Shown one piece after another: positions 8,936 to 19,100 of a stretch of DNA of 64,000 nucleotides (position 1 is the first letter of the stretch; each line of letters opens with the position of its first letter). A model generated the notes under the pieces. It saw only the letters and a program-made list of their open reading frames with translations, did not search any database and had not been told where the DNA came from. The DNA lies in NCBI RefSeq assembly GCF_007754155.1, contig NZ_CP037423.1:3596001-3660000 (forward strand), in the 5' to 3' direction. The DNA comes from Stieleria neptunia (GTDB lineage: Bacteria > Planctomycetota > Planctomycetia > Pirellulales > Pirellulaceae). The translations under genes were made by a program, and so were the position numbers.

Positions 8936-9085
8936 GATGGCAAGAAAACGCGGCGCCCGAACCCGTTTCAACGGGGCAACGGAGTCACACGCAGGCGCGG
9001 CTCAGCTTCCTGACATCCCAATCACCCCCAGCCCCATTTTTCTGCCCCCGATTTTTCTGCCATCTCAAAGAAGCAGCCGGTGGGT
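8936..9085 (+). repeat. Family A repeat, left arm truncated
   Basis: The core (GCGCCCGAACCCGTTTCAA, then AGTCACACGC and GGCTCAGCTTCC) and the right arm with two ATTTTTCTGCC modules and the CTCAAAGAAGCAG tail are present. The left arm is reduced to a single diverged module (GGCAAGAAAAC). Confidence 0.8.
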
Positions 9086-9100
9086 CACGTCAATTGAGTG

Positions 9101-10972
9101 CTAACCGTTCTCTGGGGAGTCGATCCCGGGTGGGTTTTCCGCGGCATCGTTTTTATCGTCGGCCTCCGATGGCACCGCGGACGCTTCCGCCGCCGGCTCA
9201 TCCGACTCCATTGACTCCTCCGGCGTTTTCTCGGCGGGCGGCTCCCGTTCATCGGCCGGCAAGATCACCATTCCCACATACTGAATGGATCCGTCCTCAG
9301 AGACTTCGCGGAGGTACAGGATGATTTGGTCAAACGGCACAGCGAGTCCTGGGACCAATGCGTCTCCGGCCAGTCGCGAACGCATCAGTTGGTCCAGAGT
9401 CACGTCCGGCGATTCGCCGAGTTTCAGATCGTAGCACTCTTCAAGATCCCGGACTTTGGTCGAACCGCGTAGCGGAAACTCCAACGACAAGGGCAACTCG
9501 GCCGACTTCCGTTCACGATGGGAAAACACGCGATCGACCATGGCTCGAACCGCGGGGCGCAGGATCACAACAAGGTGATCGCCGACCTCGATTCGAGAGC
9601 GGCCTTGGGGAGGCGTGATCTCTTCATCTCGGACGATCAACGCCACGACGACTCCGTCCGGCAAGGCCAGCTCCTTGATCTTGCGGCCGGCGGCCTGACA
9701 TCCCGCTTCGACATAGTAATCGACAATGTCTCCGTTGACGTTCTGCAGTGAACTGATTTCCAGGGTGACCGGCGGCGGTCGGTTCGCCGGTTCAATGACA
9801 TTCAGATAGCGAGCCATGACCGGCAGCGGCCAACCTTGAATCAGCGCCGAGACCAGCACGACAAAGAAGACCGTGTCGAACAATTGCGAGGCGCCCGAAA
9901 GGCCCGCCAGCATGGGAAAGGTCGCCAGCGTGATAGGAACGGCGCCCTTGAGTCCCACCAGCGACAGAAACATGACTTCTCGTTTTGAAAACTTGAAGAA
10001 CGAGACCAACGTCGCGACGGCAAGCGGGCGTGCGACAAGGATCAGCACGGCGGAGATCAAAAGTGCAGGCCCCGCGGCGTCGAGCAGCCGGCTGGGAAAG
10101 CTGAGCAGGCCCAACGTCATGAACATCAGGATCTGGCAGATCCATGCCGCCGCATCATGGAATAGCAAGATGCCCCGATGGAAGACAGGACGCCGATTGC
10201 CGATCACGATCCCGGTGAGATAGACGGCCAAAAAGCCGCTGCCCCCGATGACCGCGGCAAGGCCGAAGGCGAGCAAGGCCAGTGCGGTTGCTAGCACGGG
10301 GTACAGACCGGCGGCACCCAGCCGAACATGCTGTAGGAGCCAAACCCCGCCATAGCCGACAAGCAGCCCGACGACCGCCCCGTAGGCAAGTTGCGTCAGA
10401 AATAGCGTCAGTAGGCCGGAGCCAAGTGGGACAGCGTTGGTGAGCACCTGGAGCAAGCCGACCGTCAAGAAAATCGCCATCGGATCGTTCGACCCGCTTT
10501 CAACTTCCAACGTGTCTGCCAAACGTCGCCGAATATTCACTCCGCCCGAGCGGAGAACTGAGAAAACCGCCGACGCATCGGTCGACCCGACGATGCTGCC
10601 GAGCAACAGCCCTTCGAGAATCGAAATGTGAAGGATCCAGGAGGCGGCCAGGCCCGTGATGGCGGCCGTCACAACGACCCCCAGCGTCGCCAACACCGCT
10701 GCCGGCTTCCAAGCCGTTCGGACCGATCCAATCGTTGTGCGGAGCCCCCCGTCGAACAGGATCAGACAGAGCGCGATGGTCCCGATCGTGTTGGCCGCGG
10801 AGTAGTCCTCAAACTCGATCCCGCCAATTCCCTCTGATCCGGCCAGCATCCCGACCACCAGGAACAAGAACAAAACAGGCACGCCCATGCGTGTCGAAAA
10901 CTTGTTCGACGCGATGCCCAAGAGAAGCAGAATCCCCGTGAACAGAATCAACGATTCGACACTCAACAACAT
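9101..10972 (-). CDS. CPA1 K+/Na+:H+ antiporter, NhaP2/CvrA type
   Basis: The 623-residue integral membrane protein has about 12 hydrophobic segments over residues 1-390. Family motifs include LFDGGLRTT, GSIVGSTDASAVFSVL and LEVESGSNDPMAIFLT; the last two carry the acidic residues expected for ion exchange. A cytoplasmic TrkA-C-like domain (about 405-495, DGVVVALIVRDEEITPPQG...GDHLVVI) is followed by a second soluble domain and an acidic, low-complexity tail. It likely exports K+ or Na+ for H+ across the inner membrane. The TrkA-C domain suggests nucleotide regulation, as known for the family. AGGA precedes the ATG. It is monocistronic. Confidence 0.9.
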   Translation of the reverse strand: MLLSVESLILFTGILLLLGIASNKFSTRMGVPVLFLFLVVGMLAGSEGIGGIEFEDYSAANTIGTIALCLILFDGGLRTTIGSVRTAWKPAAVLATLGVVVTAAITGLAASWILHISILEGLLLGSIVGSTDASAVFSVLRSGGVNIRRRLADTLEVESGSNDPMAIFLTVGLLQVLTNAVPLGSGLLTLFLTQLAYGAVVGLLVGYGGVWLLQHVRLGAAGLYPVLATALALLAFGLAAVIGGSGFLAVYLTGIVIGNRRPVFHRGILLFHDAAAWICQILMFMTLGLLSFPSRLLDAAGPALLISAVLILVARPLAVATLVSFFKFSKREVMFLSLVGLKGAVPITLATFPMLAGLSGASQLFDTVFFVVLVSALIQGWPLPVMARYLNVIEPANRPPPVTLEISSLQNVNGDIVDYYVEAGCQAAGRKIKELALPDGVVVALIVRDEEITPPQGRSRIEVGDHLVVILRPAVRAMVDRVFSHRERKSAELPLSLEFPLRGSTKVRDLEECYDLKLGESPDVTLDQLMRSRLAGDALVPGLAVPFDQIILYLREVSEDGSIQYVGMVILPADEREPPAEKTPEESMESDEPAAEASAVPSEADDKNDAAENPPGIDSPENG

Positions 10973-11065
10973 CGCATCATCCTGTCGCGAGATTCATGGG
11001 GTGGGCAAGTCGGGGCCAATTTGCATGCGTCAGCAATTGTACGCAGCGCGATTCTATCTGAATTA

Positions 11066-11335
11066 GCTGGCAGAAAAATCGGGGGTAGAAAAATCGGAGA
11101 GGCTGAGAGGGAGCGACAAGAAAATGGGCAGCAAGAAAATGGCACGCCCGAAACAGGTTCAATTGGGCCGACACAGTCACACGCATTCGTGGTTCAACTT
11201 CCTGCCGTCCAAATCTCCCCATGCCCTATTTTCTTGTCACTCATTTTCCTGTCTGTCTACTCCACCCCCCAATCCCACCCCGATTTTCTGCCCCTGATTT
11301 TTCTACCATCTGAGATTCAGTTGATGGGTGGCAGC
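11066..11335 (+). repeat. Family A repeat, full length
   Basis: All parts are present. The left arm has GGCAGAAAAAT, GTAGAAAAAT, GACAAGAAAAT and CAGCAAGAAAAT. The core runs from ACGCCCGAAACAGG to ACTTCCTGCCGTCC. The right arm has ATTTTCTTGTC, ATTTTCCTGTC and two outer modules (GATTTTCTGCC, ATTTTTCTACC), then GATTCAGTTGATGGGTGGC. Confidence 0.85.
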
Positions 11336-11347
11336 ACCTGAGGATTT

Positions 11348-14300
11348 CTAGTCGGCTTGATTGACTGATTCCAACCAGCGGCGACTCCATCGGAGGTAAT
11401 CGGAGTCGGGATGTTGTGAGAGTTGCGTTTTCAGCTGTTCGTGTTGTTTGGATTCCACAAGCACGGGAATATCCGAGCCGGACGGAAATCGTTGCATCAC
11501 GATCGACTCGATAAACTCCGGGCACCAACTGGGTACGTCGCCACGTGGCGGTGGCAGTCGCCAAATTTGGCAGCGGTAAGACACGGTTCCGCAAAAAACT
11601 GCGTTGCCGTGGTCAAAAAAAACGGGGCGACATCCGTCGGAGTCGACTCCCAGCGATGCTTGAGTGGGATGCGGATGAAGAACGGTCAACGGTTGCTGAG
11701 TCTCGGTGTCCCATAGGCGAAAGCCGGATTGGTCTGCTGCCAGTATCCGCTCGCCATCTTCACTGAAGCTCAGTGCCACCACCGGTTGATCGTGCACCAT
11801 AGGCCGTCCGACAGGTTGTCCGTTTTGGGTGTTCCACAACCGGCATCGGCCATCACGGTCAGCCGTCACGATCAATTCTTTGGTCGGATGGATGCTGATG
11901 GAATTAGTTTCGACGGCATGTTCCAGACTCGTGATTCTCCGACCGGTAGCAAGTTCCCACAGAATGGTTCTGCGATCATCTGAATTTGTTGCCAAGAGCT
12001 GTTTTTGTTCGTCAATCTTGATGTGATAGACCTTGTCGGTGTGACCGAGTAACGTCACCGCGACTTGGCCGCTGTCAACATCCCAGACTTTGGCAGTTCC
12101 GTCGTTGGAGCAACTTCCCAGCCAACGACCACTTTCGGAAAAGCACAAATCATTGAGTCGTGAATCAGAGTGCCGCTCTTTCCAAATTGGCGTTAGCGAT
12201 TCGAGGTCCCAAACAGCCACCCAGCCGTTTGCCGATCCCGTTGCAAAGCGATCTCCCGTCGGAGACATCCGCGAAGGCTGGATCGGATTTCCAGAATCAA
12301 TGGGGCCTTTGATCAGCTCAAAATCGGGCGTGGACAACAGATAGATCTTGCCGCGAACCGTCACGATCAACAAGCGACTTCCATCAGGGGTGAAGGCGAG
12401 ACCGTACGGCGTGCTGTCAAGCGGCAGTGGATCGCGGAGCGTTTCGCCAGTCGTTACGTCGACGATCGTCACGTATTCCACTCGGTCGTAGCCATTGCTG
12501 CCCCGTTGCACAACATTCGCCGCAACCCAGTGACCATCGGGGCTGACAGTGCCTGCCGAGGCAAGATACGGCTCTGGACTTTCGGCAAGCACGGGCGGAA
12601 CTTGAGGTTCATGCAGTCGCCACAACTGAATCGAATCGATATGCCAAGATCCCAACTCCGAACAGGATCCCGTCCAGAGCAGGTCACCGGATTCAGTGCT
12701 CCCAGCACTCACGATTCCTTTTGAGATGATGACGGGGCTGGCGGACGGATCGCCGGTCAGCGCATCCCAGAATCGTACACCGTTGCGGCCAGAAACCATC
12801 ATCAGTTGCCGCTGTCCGTCAAAGGCATGGATCGAGGTAACACGTTCCGCGTGAGTCATCCGCGAACCACTTTGCAGTCCCGTATGCGTGTCGTAGGAGA
12901 CCACCCACTCCTGCAGTACGGAGGACGCGAACAGGCGGTTTCCGTCTGCGGCGAAGGTGAGGTTCGTGACCTCACCTTCATGAGTGTCTAACTTGCATTT
13001 GCGAAGACCGCTTTCGATATCCCAGACAGCGGCGTTACCAAAATTGTTCTCGCAAGCTGCAACGAGGCGGCCGTTTGCACTGATGGTTGCGTCACCAATG
13101 CGGAATTCATTGACACGTAGCAATTCAGTTCCTGATTCAACATCAACCGCGATGGCCTCGCCGTTGTTCAATCTCAACACCGCTCGCTTGGCGTCGCTGG
13201 ACAGCGACAGAGCCGCAATTGATTGCTGGAAATCATAGACTTGATCGAAGTCTTCCCGATCCAGGTCGATCACATGGAGGCTTGAACCTTCCACGACGAC
13301 TACTTGAGGTTGCGGAGACGGATATTCGAGCTGGACAATTTGGTTGTCGAAACGAAGCGAGCGAATTTCCTGCCGACTTTCCACATCGAAGACTTGTAAC
13401 AACTTCCCTTTGCCTGAGACCGCCGCGAGACGCTCGCCCGAGTGATCGAAGGCAAGCGATTTGACGACGCCGTCGAATACCAACGGCCGTCCAATTTGTT
13501 GACTATCACTGACGCTCCAAAGTCGAATCGTTTTGTCTTCCGATCCCGTCGCCAGGATGCGACCGGTTGGATCCAGTTGCACGGCGGTGATGATCGCCTG
13601 ACCGGGATGAAGAATCTCCGGGCCGACCGGAACGTGACAACGCGATTGATCCAAGACCGACATGGCGTACATCGCGACGCGCCAATCGGTTGGATCGTCA
13701 CGCATCATTCTGGCGAGATGGGTAAGGGCAAGTCGAACTTCTCCGCGGGTGACGAGATCTGTGATTCTCGACCAGGTCAACGTGGCCACCATTTCCGTCA
13801 GAGTTTCGTTGGCCTTTGTTGCTCGACGAGATTGCCAGGCAACGCCGACGGTTCCACAGACGAGGGCCAAAAACAAAGTAACTGCAAGCAGTGAAACTCT
13901 GCGGTTGCGTTTCGCCCACCGCCACAGCTCTTGAAACGGGCCGACCGGTCGGGCCTCGATCGATTCGCCACGAAGAAAACGATCCAATTCTGCGCCAACC
14001 TCGGCTGCAGATGCATAGCGAAGGTGTGGTTCTTTCTGCAAACATCGCAGGGCGATGGTTTCCAGGTCCGGATGGATGCGTTCGTTCACGCTTCGTAGAC
14101 GCTCGGGCGTTTGGTCGATGACCCGACGAATGGTCTCGATTGCGTTTTTTCCCGCAAACGGAGGTTGGCCGGTCAACAATTCATACAGCACCGCGCCGAA
14201 TGAATAGATGTCCGCGAGCGTCGTCATTTGGTCGTGATCGCCGCTGGCCTGTTCCGGCGACATATAGCTTGGACTGCCCAGCACCGCGGTTGTCCTGGTC

Positions 14301-14965
14301 AACGTGTCCTGTGTTTGCTCCGTCAGCTTCGCTAATCCAAAGTCGGTCAAGTAGGGTTCGCCCGCAACATCAACCAGGATGTTGCTGGGCTTGATGTCAC
14401 GATGGAGGACGCCGTGCTTGTGCGCGAGGGCCAGCGCATTGGCAATCTTCAACATCATCTTCGCGATGCGTCGCTGTCGATCGAGAACCTGAGATGCCGT
14501 GCCATCTTGAACGCGGTATTCATTGATCAGGGAAGCCAGGTTTTCGCCCTCGATCAGCTTCATGCTGAAGAAGTGCAGCGTCTCTGATTCGCCGACTTCG
14601 TAGATCGGAACGATATGCGGATGCGCCAGCTTTGCCGCAGCTTCCGCTTCGGTTTGAAAACGACGCACCAGATCGGGGCTAGCCAATTGACCGGCGATGA
14701 TCATCTTCAAGGCGACGGGGCGATTGAGGCTGATTTGCCTGGCGCGAAAAACGACTCCCATTCCGCCACGGGCGATTTCCGATTCGATTTCGTAATCGGC
14801 AAATCGAGTTTGTTCGAGCAAACTGACGAACGGATCGTGGCCCCCTGGCATCGAGTCTTGGCCATCCTTTGCCAGTTGCAACAGACACGCCATGCACTGA
14901 CCCGCCGCGAGACTGCTTTGCAGTTCGCTTCCGCAAGAGATACAGGTCGGTGGATCTGATTTCAT
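11348..14965 (-). CDS. Membrane Ser/Thr protein kinase with WD40 propeller
   Basis: About 1205 residues from ATG 14965. A CISCG...CMAC zinc-ribbon-like head (about 8-28) precedes a Hanks-type kinase (about 58-335). The kinase has the glycine loop ARGGMGVVF, catalytic Lys in VALKM (about 87), HRDIKPSN (about 188), DFG (about 208) and SPEQ, so it should be active. One membrane span (about 355-378) leads to a C-terminal half of some 10-14 WD40-like repeats, for example TGSEDKTIRLWSV and NDGTAKVWDVDSG. It lies downstream of the ECF-like sigma gene on the same strand, a pairing common in planctomycetes. Signal and substrates are unknown. An upstream in-frame start is possible. Confidence 0.9.
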   Translation of the reverse strand: MKSDPPTCISCGSELQSSLAAGQCMACLLQLAKDGQDSMPGGHDPFVSLLEQTRFADYEIESEIARGGMGVVFRARQISLNRPVALKMIIAGQLASPDLVRRFQTEAEAAAKLAHPHIVPIYEVGESETLHFFSMKLIEGENLASLINEYRVQDGTASQVLDRQRRIAKMMLKIANALALAHKHGVLHRDIKPSNILVDVAGEPYLTDFGLAKLTEQTQDTLTRTTAVLGSPSYMSPEQASGDHDQMTTLADIYSFGAVLYELLTGQPPFAGKNAIETIRRVIDQTPERLRSVNERIHPDLETIALRCLQKEPHLRYASAAEVGAELDRFLRGESIEARPVGPFQELWRWAKRNRRVSLLAVTLFLALVCGTVGVAWQSRRATKANETLTEMVATLTWSRITDLVTRGEVRLALTHLARMMRDDPTDWRVAMYAMSVLDQSRCHVPVGPEILHPGQAIITAVQLDPTGRILATGSEDKTIRLWSVSDSQQIGRPLVFDGVVKSLAFDHSGERLAAVSGKGKLLQVFDVESRQEIRSLRFDNQIVQLEYPSPQPQVVVVEGSSLHVIDLDREDFDQVYDFQQSIAALSLSSDAKRAVLRLNNGEAIAVDVESGTELLRVNEFRIGDATISANGRLVAACENNFGNAAVWDIESGLRKCKLDTHEGEVTNLTFAADGNRLFASSVLQEWVVSYDTHTGLQSGSRMTHAERVTSIHAFDGQRQLMMVSGRNGVRFWDALTGDPSASPVIISKGIVSAGSTESGDLLWTGSCSELGSWHIDSIQLWRLHEPQVPPVLAESPEPYLASAGTVSPDGHWVAANVVQRGSNGYDRVEYVTIVDVTTGETLRDPLPLDSTPYGLAFTPDGSRLLIVTVRGKIYLLSTPDFELIKGPIDSGNPIQPSRMSPTGDRFATGSANGWVAVWDLESLTPIWKERHSDSRLNDLCFSESGRWLGSCSNDGTAKVWDVDSGQVAVTLLGHTDKVYHIKIDEQKQLLATNSDDRRTILWELATGRRITSLEHAVETNSISIHPTKELIVTADRDGRCRLWNTQNGQPVGRPMVHDQPVVALSFSEDGERILAADQSGFRLWDTETQQPLTVLHPHPTQASLGVDSDGCRPVFFDHGNAVFCGTVSYRCQIWRLPPPRGDVPSWCPEFIESIVMQRFPSGSDIPVLVESKQHEQLKTQLSQHPDSDYLRWSRRWLESVNQAD

Positions 14966-15228
14966 GTCGGATTCAAAGCGAGTTGAGTACGTGGCTACAT
15001 AAGGTGGTAAAACCCCTTTTCGAGATTGGTCACTCAACAAATAATCATTTTTGACTCTTTTCGCCAAACGCTACCATGAATTCGCTTTCCTGGCAGGCAT
15101 AGGCAAAAAGGGATTCAGCAACCGTTGGTGTGTAGCCTTTACCCCTGCCATTGGTGCCTACACCTCTTTTGTGATTCTGATCTGGTCTGGTTGGATGGTT
15201 TCGGCCAACGGCCATAAACAAACTTGGC

Positions 15229-15978
15229 TCATCGCCGTACCAGCGAGATCATTTTCGATAATTCGCCCTCGACATCGTCGGGGTTGTCGAGTGTCGCCGC
15301 GACTTCATGGCGGACACGCTCGGCGTACTCTTTCCTGATGCGGTGAATGGACATTTTTGTTGCTGACAGGCTCAACCCCAGTTGCTCAGCAAGTGACGCC
15401 AGTGGCAAACGTTTTTCGTCAGCCGTTAAAAAGGGATAGAGCACCCTATAAAGCTCTTCGCGACCGGCAACCTGATAGTCGTGACGCAATCCCGAAAGAA
15501 CGCGATTGAGTAGTTCTTCGACCCAATCACGTTCAAACTGCCGTTCGGGATCATCCTCGATGGCCAAGCGACCTTGGTAACGTTTCTCAAATTCTTCGTC
15601 CTGGATCGAGATCGTTCGTGTGCCGCCGCCACGTCGCTGGGTTTGCTGTTGGCGCCAGTGATTGCGGAGATAGTTCTTGATTGATGCCAGCAGAAAGGCG
15701 CGGAAGCGGCCTTTTTCGGGGTGCACGTCGCGGATACCGGAACTCGCCAGTAACTGCGCAAAAAATCCCTGCGTCACGTCCAGTGCATCATCCGGCGTCA
15801 GCCCGCGCCGCCGCACGTATGCGTAAAGCGGATACCAATAGGTGCGGCACATTTGGTCGAGTGCTTCGGCCGCTGCTTCATCACCCGACTCAGCCACTCG
15901 CAGAATGACGCTCCACTGCGTGCTCTTGAATTGGGAGGATTCTGGGCTGGGGAATTTCAAGGCTGCACTTGGCTCCAA
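15229..15978 (-). CDS. ECF-type RNA polymerase sigma factor, planctomycete kinase-linked type
   Basis: The 249-residue product contains an N-terminal region-2 segment (STQWSVIL...CRTYWYPLYAYVRRRG...DALDVTQGFFAQLL, then GRFRAFLLASIKNYL). A C-terminal region-4 helix-turn-helix (LPLASLAEQLGLSLSATKMSIHRIRKEY) follows. This layout is the family often encoded next to Ser/Thr kinases in planctomycetes, and the kinase-WD40 gene lies directly downstream. No anti-sigma factor is visible, so phosphorylation by the partner kinase is a plausible control (inference). The start is probably TTG at 15978. The gene is divergent from the giant gene, with a 210 bp gap. Confidence 0.85.
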   Translation of the reverse strand: MEPSAALKFPSPESSQFKSTQWSVILRVAESGDEAAAEALDQMCRTYWYPLYAYVRRRGLTPDDALDVTQGFFAQLLASSGIRDVHPEKGRFRAFLLASIKNYLRNHWRQQQTQRRGGGTRTISIQDEEFEKRYQGRLAIEDDPERQFERDWVEELLNRVLSGLRHDYQVAGREELYRVLYPFLTADEKRLPLASLAEQLGLSLSATKMSIHRIRKEYAERVRHEVAATLDNPDDVEGELSKMISLVRR

Positions 15979-16188
15979 ATGTACACCGACAGCACTTCGC
16001 GCGGCCGTGCGAATTGTCGATCTGTCAGATTCTATTCTGATTCTCTGTTTGCTTCAGCGGTGGACGACACACTTGAGTCGAAGATTCAGTTTTTTTTGGA
16101 TTTCAAATGACTTTGCGTCAGCAATCGTTTTGTTCTCCCCGAGCAGTCATTTCAGCGTCGTCCGACGCGGCAAGAGGGGAGCAGGTCA

Positions 16189-19100
16189 ATGAGCAAACGT
16201 CGTCATTCAAAAAGGCAACCGAATCGATTTTTAAACGCCCCCAGACTAGGTAGGTCGCTTCGAAACCGTCGACGTAGCATCCTTGAGTCGCTAGAGGATC
16301 GTCGTTTGCTCGCCGCCGAGCCGTTCGAGTATCCGTCTGGATTAGAAGTTCTGCCCGCTTTGCTGGCCAATGAAATTGTTGTCCGTGAGGAAGCTGGTGG
16401 CATTGTCATTGATCGCGATGGGAATCTTACTCCCATTCCGAACGATGCAACCAGCGTCACGATCGATGCCGGTGGCGGACACGATGTTGTTCGCTTCGAA
16501 GGCAATCTGGACTTTGGCGCGATTGATCTGACTGTTTTGAGTGAAGAAATTGTGGTCCTGCCTCTTTCCGACCTTTCGGCGGGGGACATCCATCTTGATG
16601 CCGAGGTCAGTTCGATTGTTCGGGCGAACGCTTCTGCTGAACCAGCAGCCATCGTCCGGATTCAGAATGCATTTATCGCGGCACAGTTCTTGTCGATCAA
16701 AGCCACGGCGCTAGACCGGTTAGGCGTCTTTGGGTTTAAGAAGGATGCGACCGCCGACATCCATATTTTCGGCTCGAACATCCAGGCTGAAAAGATTGTC
16801 ATCGAAGCCAATGCCGATACGTCGCTATTGGCTGACATCCAAGAAGTGACGGTCAGCGGGAATCCGACATTTACATTTTCTAGCGATCCCAGTGGTGTCA
16901 GCACGATCACGCGAAGCGAGGGAAGCTGGCTATCTGATGGCTTTGTTCCGGGACACTCGTTGGATGTCGTCGGCAGTGCGTCAAATGATGGTGCGTACTA
17001 TGTCGAACAGGTAACCGAGACGACATTGACGTTGGCAGCGGAAACGGTTCTGGTTGACGAATCAGTCGGGGACATTACCGTCAGTGCGTCTGCGATCATC
17101 CCCAACCCAGAAGACATCGTCGATAGTCTGTTGGGTTTCCAAGGTTCGGCAATCGCGACGATTTCGAATGCAACCTCCAACGTGTTGATCGACGGTACGA
17201 CCGCCATCAGTGCGACCGGTAACGTCGAAATTGCATCGTCAGCGGAATCCAAAGCCACGCCCTTCTTTCCGGGATTCGCAATCAAACACGTCTTTGGGAT
17301 CGGCGCGGTCTATGCGGCATCTCATGCAACATCGAACGCAATCATTGAGGGAGGAACCACCGTACAAGCGAATCAATTCAGCCTGACGAGTAGTTCGGGC
17401 AATACGATTTCCGCGTCGGCGATGCTGAACGCAAAGAACACTCCCTTTAACATCGCCTTCGCTGGTTCGGTCGCTTCTTCAAACACCGATGCGCACACCG
17501 GCCCCAATACTGAGATAAGAGCGAACAACATTACCGTCGCTGCCGAATCGGAGCATGACCTGGCGACCACCGCGGCGACGCTTGGGCAGGGAGGGGGCGG
17601 ACTCGGCATGTCCGTCGCGTTTGGGATCTTTGATTCGGCCACCGATGCATACATCGCTGGCATTGCCACGGCCAGCGGCAGCGTCGATGTGACCGCATCC
17701 AGCGTCGGTGTGAACAACCTCGTCGAATCGGACACCCGCGCACTGGGCAATACGGGAGCGTTCTTCACTCAAGTTCAAAATACCGTTGATGCCTATGGTC
17801 GAGCCGTTGCCAATCGCGTGATTGGGGAATTGGCCGACAGCTTTTTCATAAAGAGAGTCATTAGCAAAACGTTTCCACTTCTCGAAACGGGAAAGTTGAA
17901 TTTGTCCGGTGCATTCGCCGTGGCGGACGTGGACAATCATGTCGACGCATACATTTCCGGCACTGCAATCGTCTCCGCTGGAGACCTGAATGTCACTGCC
18001 GAAGTGCTAGACCGCAAGTCGCTGGCAGCGAATGGCGAAACCACATCCGACAGCGTGGCGATCGGAGGGGCCGTCGCGTTCGGCCGGTATGACGTGTCCG
18101 CAGATGCGACGATCAAATCGAACGCGGTGACGAACGCGACAGGGGACACCAATGTGACGGCGACTGTGACCATGCCGGTGCCAGAGATCGATTTTTCGGA
18201 TCCTCAAGAGATCGTTGACTACATCACAAACTCGATCAACACAAAAATCTTCAACGGGTTCGCTCGCAATGCCAGCGGCGGTGACGAATTTGGCTTGGCG
18301 GGCGCGTTCAACATGATGGTCATGGACCATGCCGCTCACGCGACGATCGATGACGGAGCAAGCGTCAATCAATTTGTCGTTTCGCCTGATCCAAGCCAGT
18401 CCGTCAACGTGTTTGCCGAAACGGACGTCCGAGTGCGAAGCCTGGTCGGAGGCGATGTCAAATATGGGCTGCTGGACAAAATGGGAACTGCGAAGCTGCC
18501 GGAGTATGACTTGCTGGCGCTGGCAGCCCGCAAGAGTGCGAAAGCGAAAATTAGTGAACTGCGCGAAGTGAAGGACCCCAAAGCCGGATTTGGCGGAGCG
18601 GTTGCCGTTCTGCAAATCGATAACGAAGCGATCGCTCGAATCGGGCAAGCCGCCGAAGTCGACGCTGAAGATGACATCAACGTTCTGGCAACGACCTCTG
18701 AAGAAATCGTCTCCGTCGCCGAATCACGCGGAAAAACACAAAACCTTGGTGTGTTTGGATCGGGAGGCGCCGTGCTATTGAATAGCTCCGGCATTGCCAT
18801 CGTCGACGAATTCGCGGACGTGAGCAGCGGTGGTGATCTACGGATCCAGGCGACCACAACACCGCGAATCTTCAATTTGGCCGGCAGCCAATCCAAGGGT
18901 GCCAGCGTTGGCGTTGGTGCTTCCGTCGCCGTGTCCGACCTGAACACCAAGACGCTAGCCGTCATCGGCGATCAGTCTCAATTCGTCACGGGAACAATCC
19001 CCGGTGACGGCAGTGGTGAAGTGAGCGTTGGCGGCAACCTGTCCATGGATGCGATTTCCAACGACGCGGTCTTTTCGCTGGCCCTGGCCGGTAGCACAGC

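Noticed and set aside
8539..8943. 134-codon minus-strand frame
   Set aside because: Composition is not protein-like and it spans the terminator hairpin and promoter elements of the candidate small RNA.
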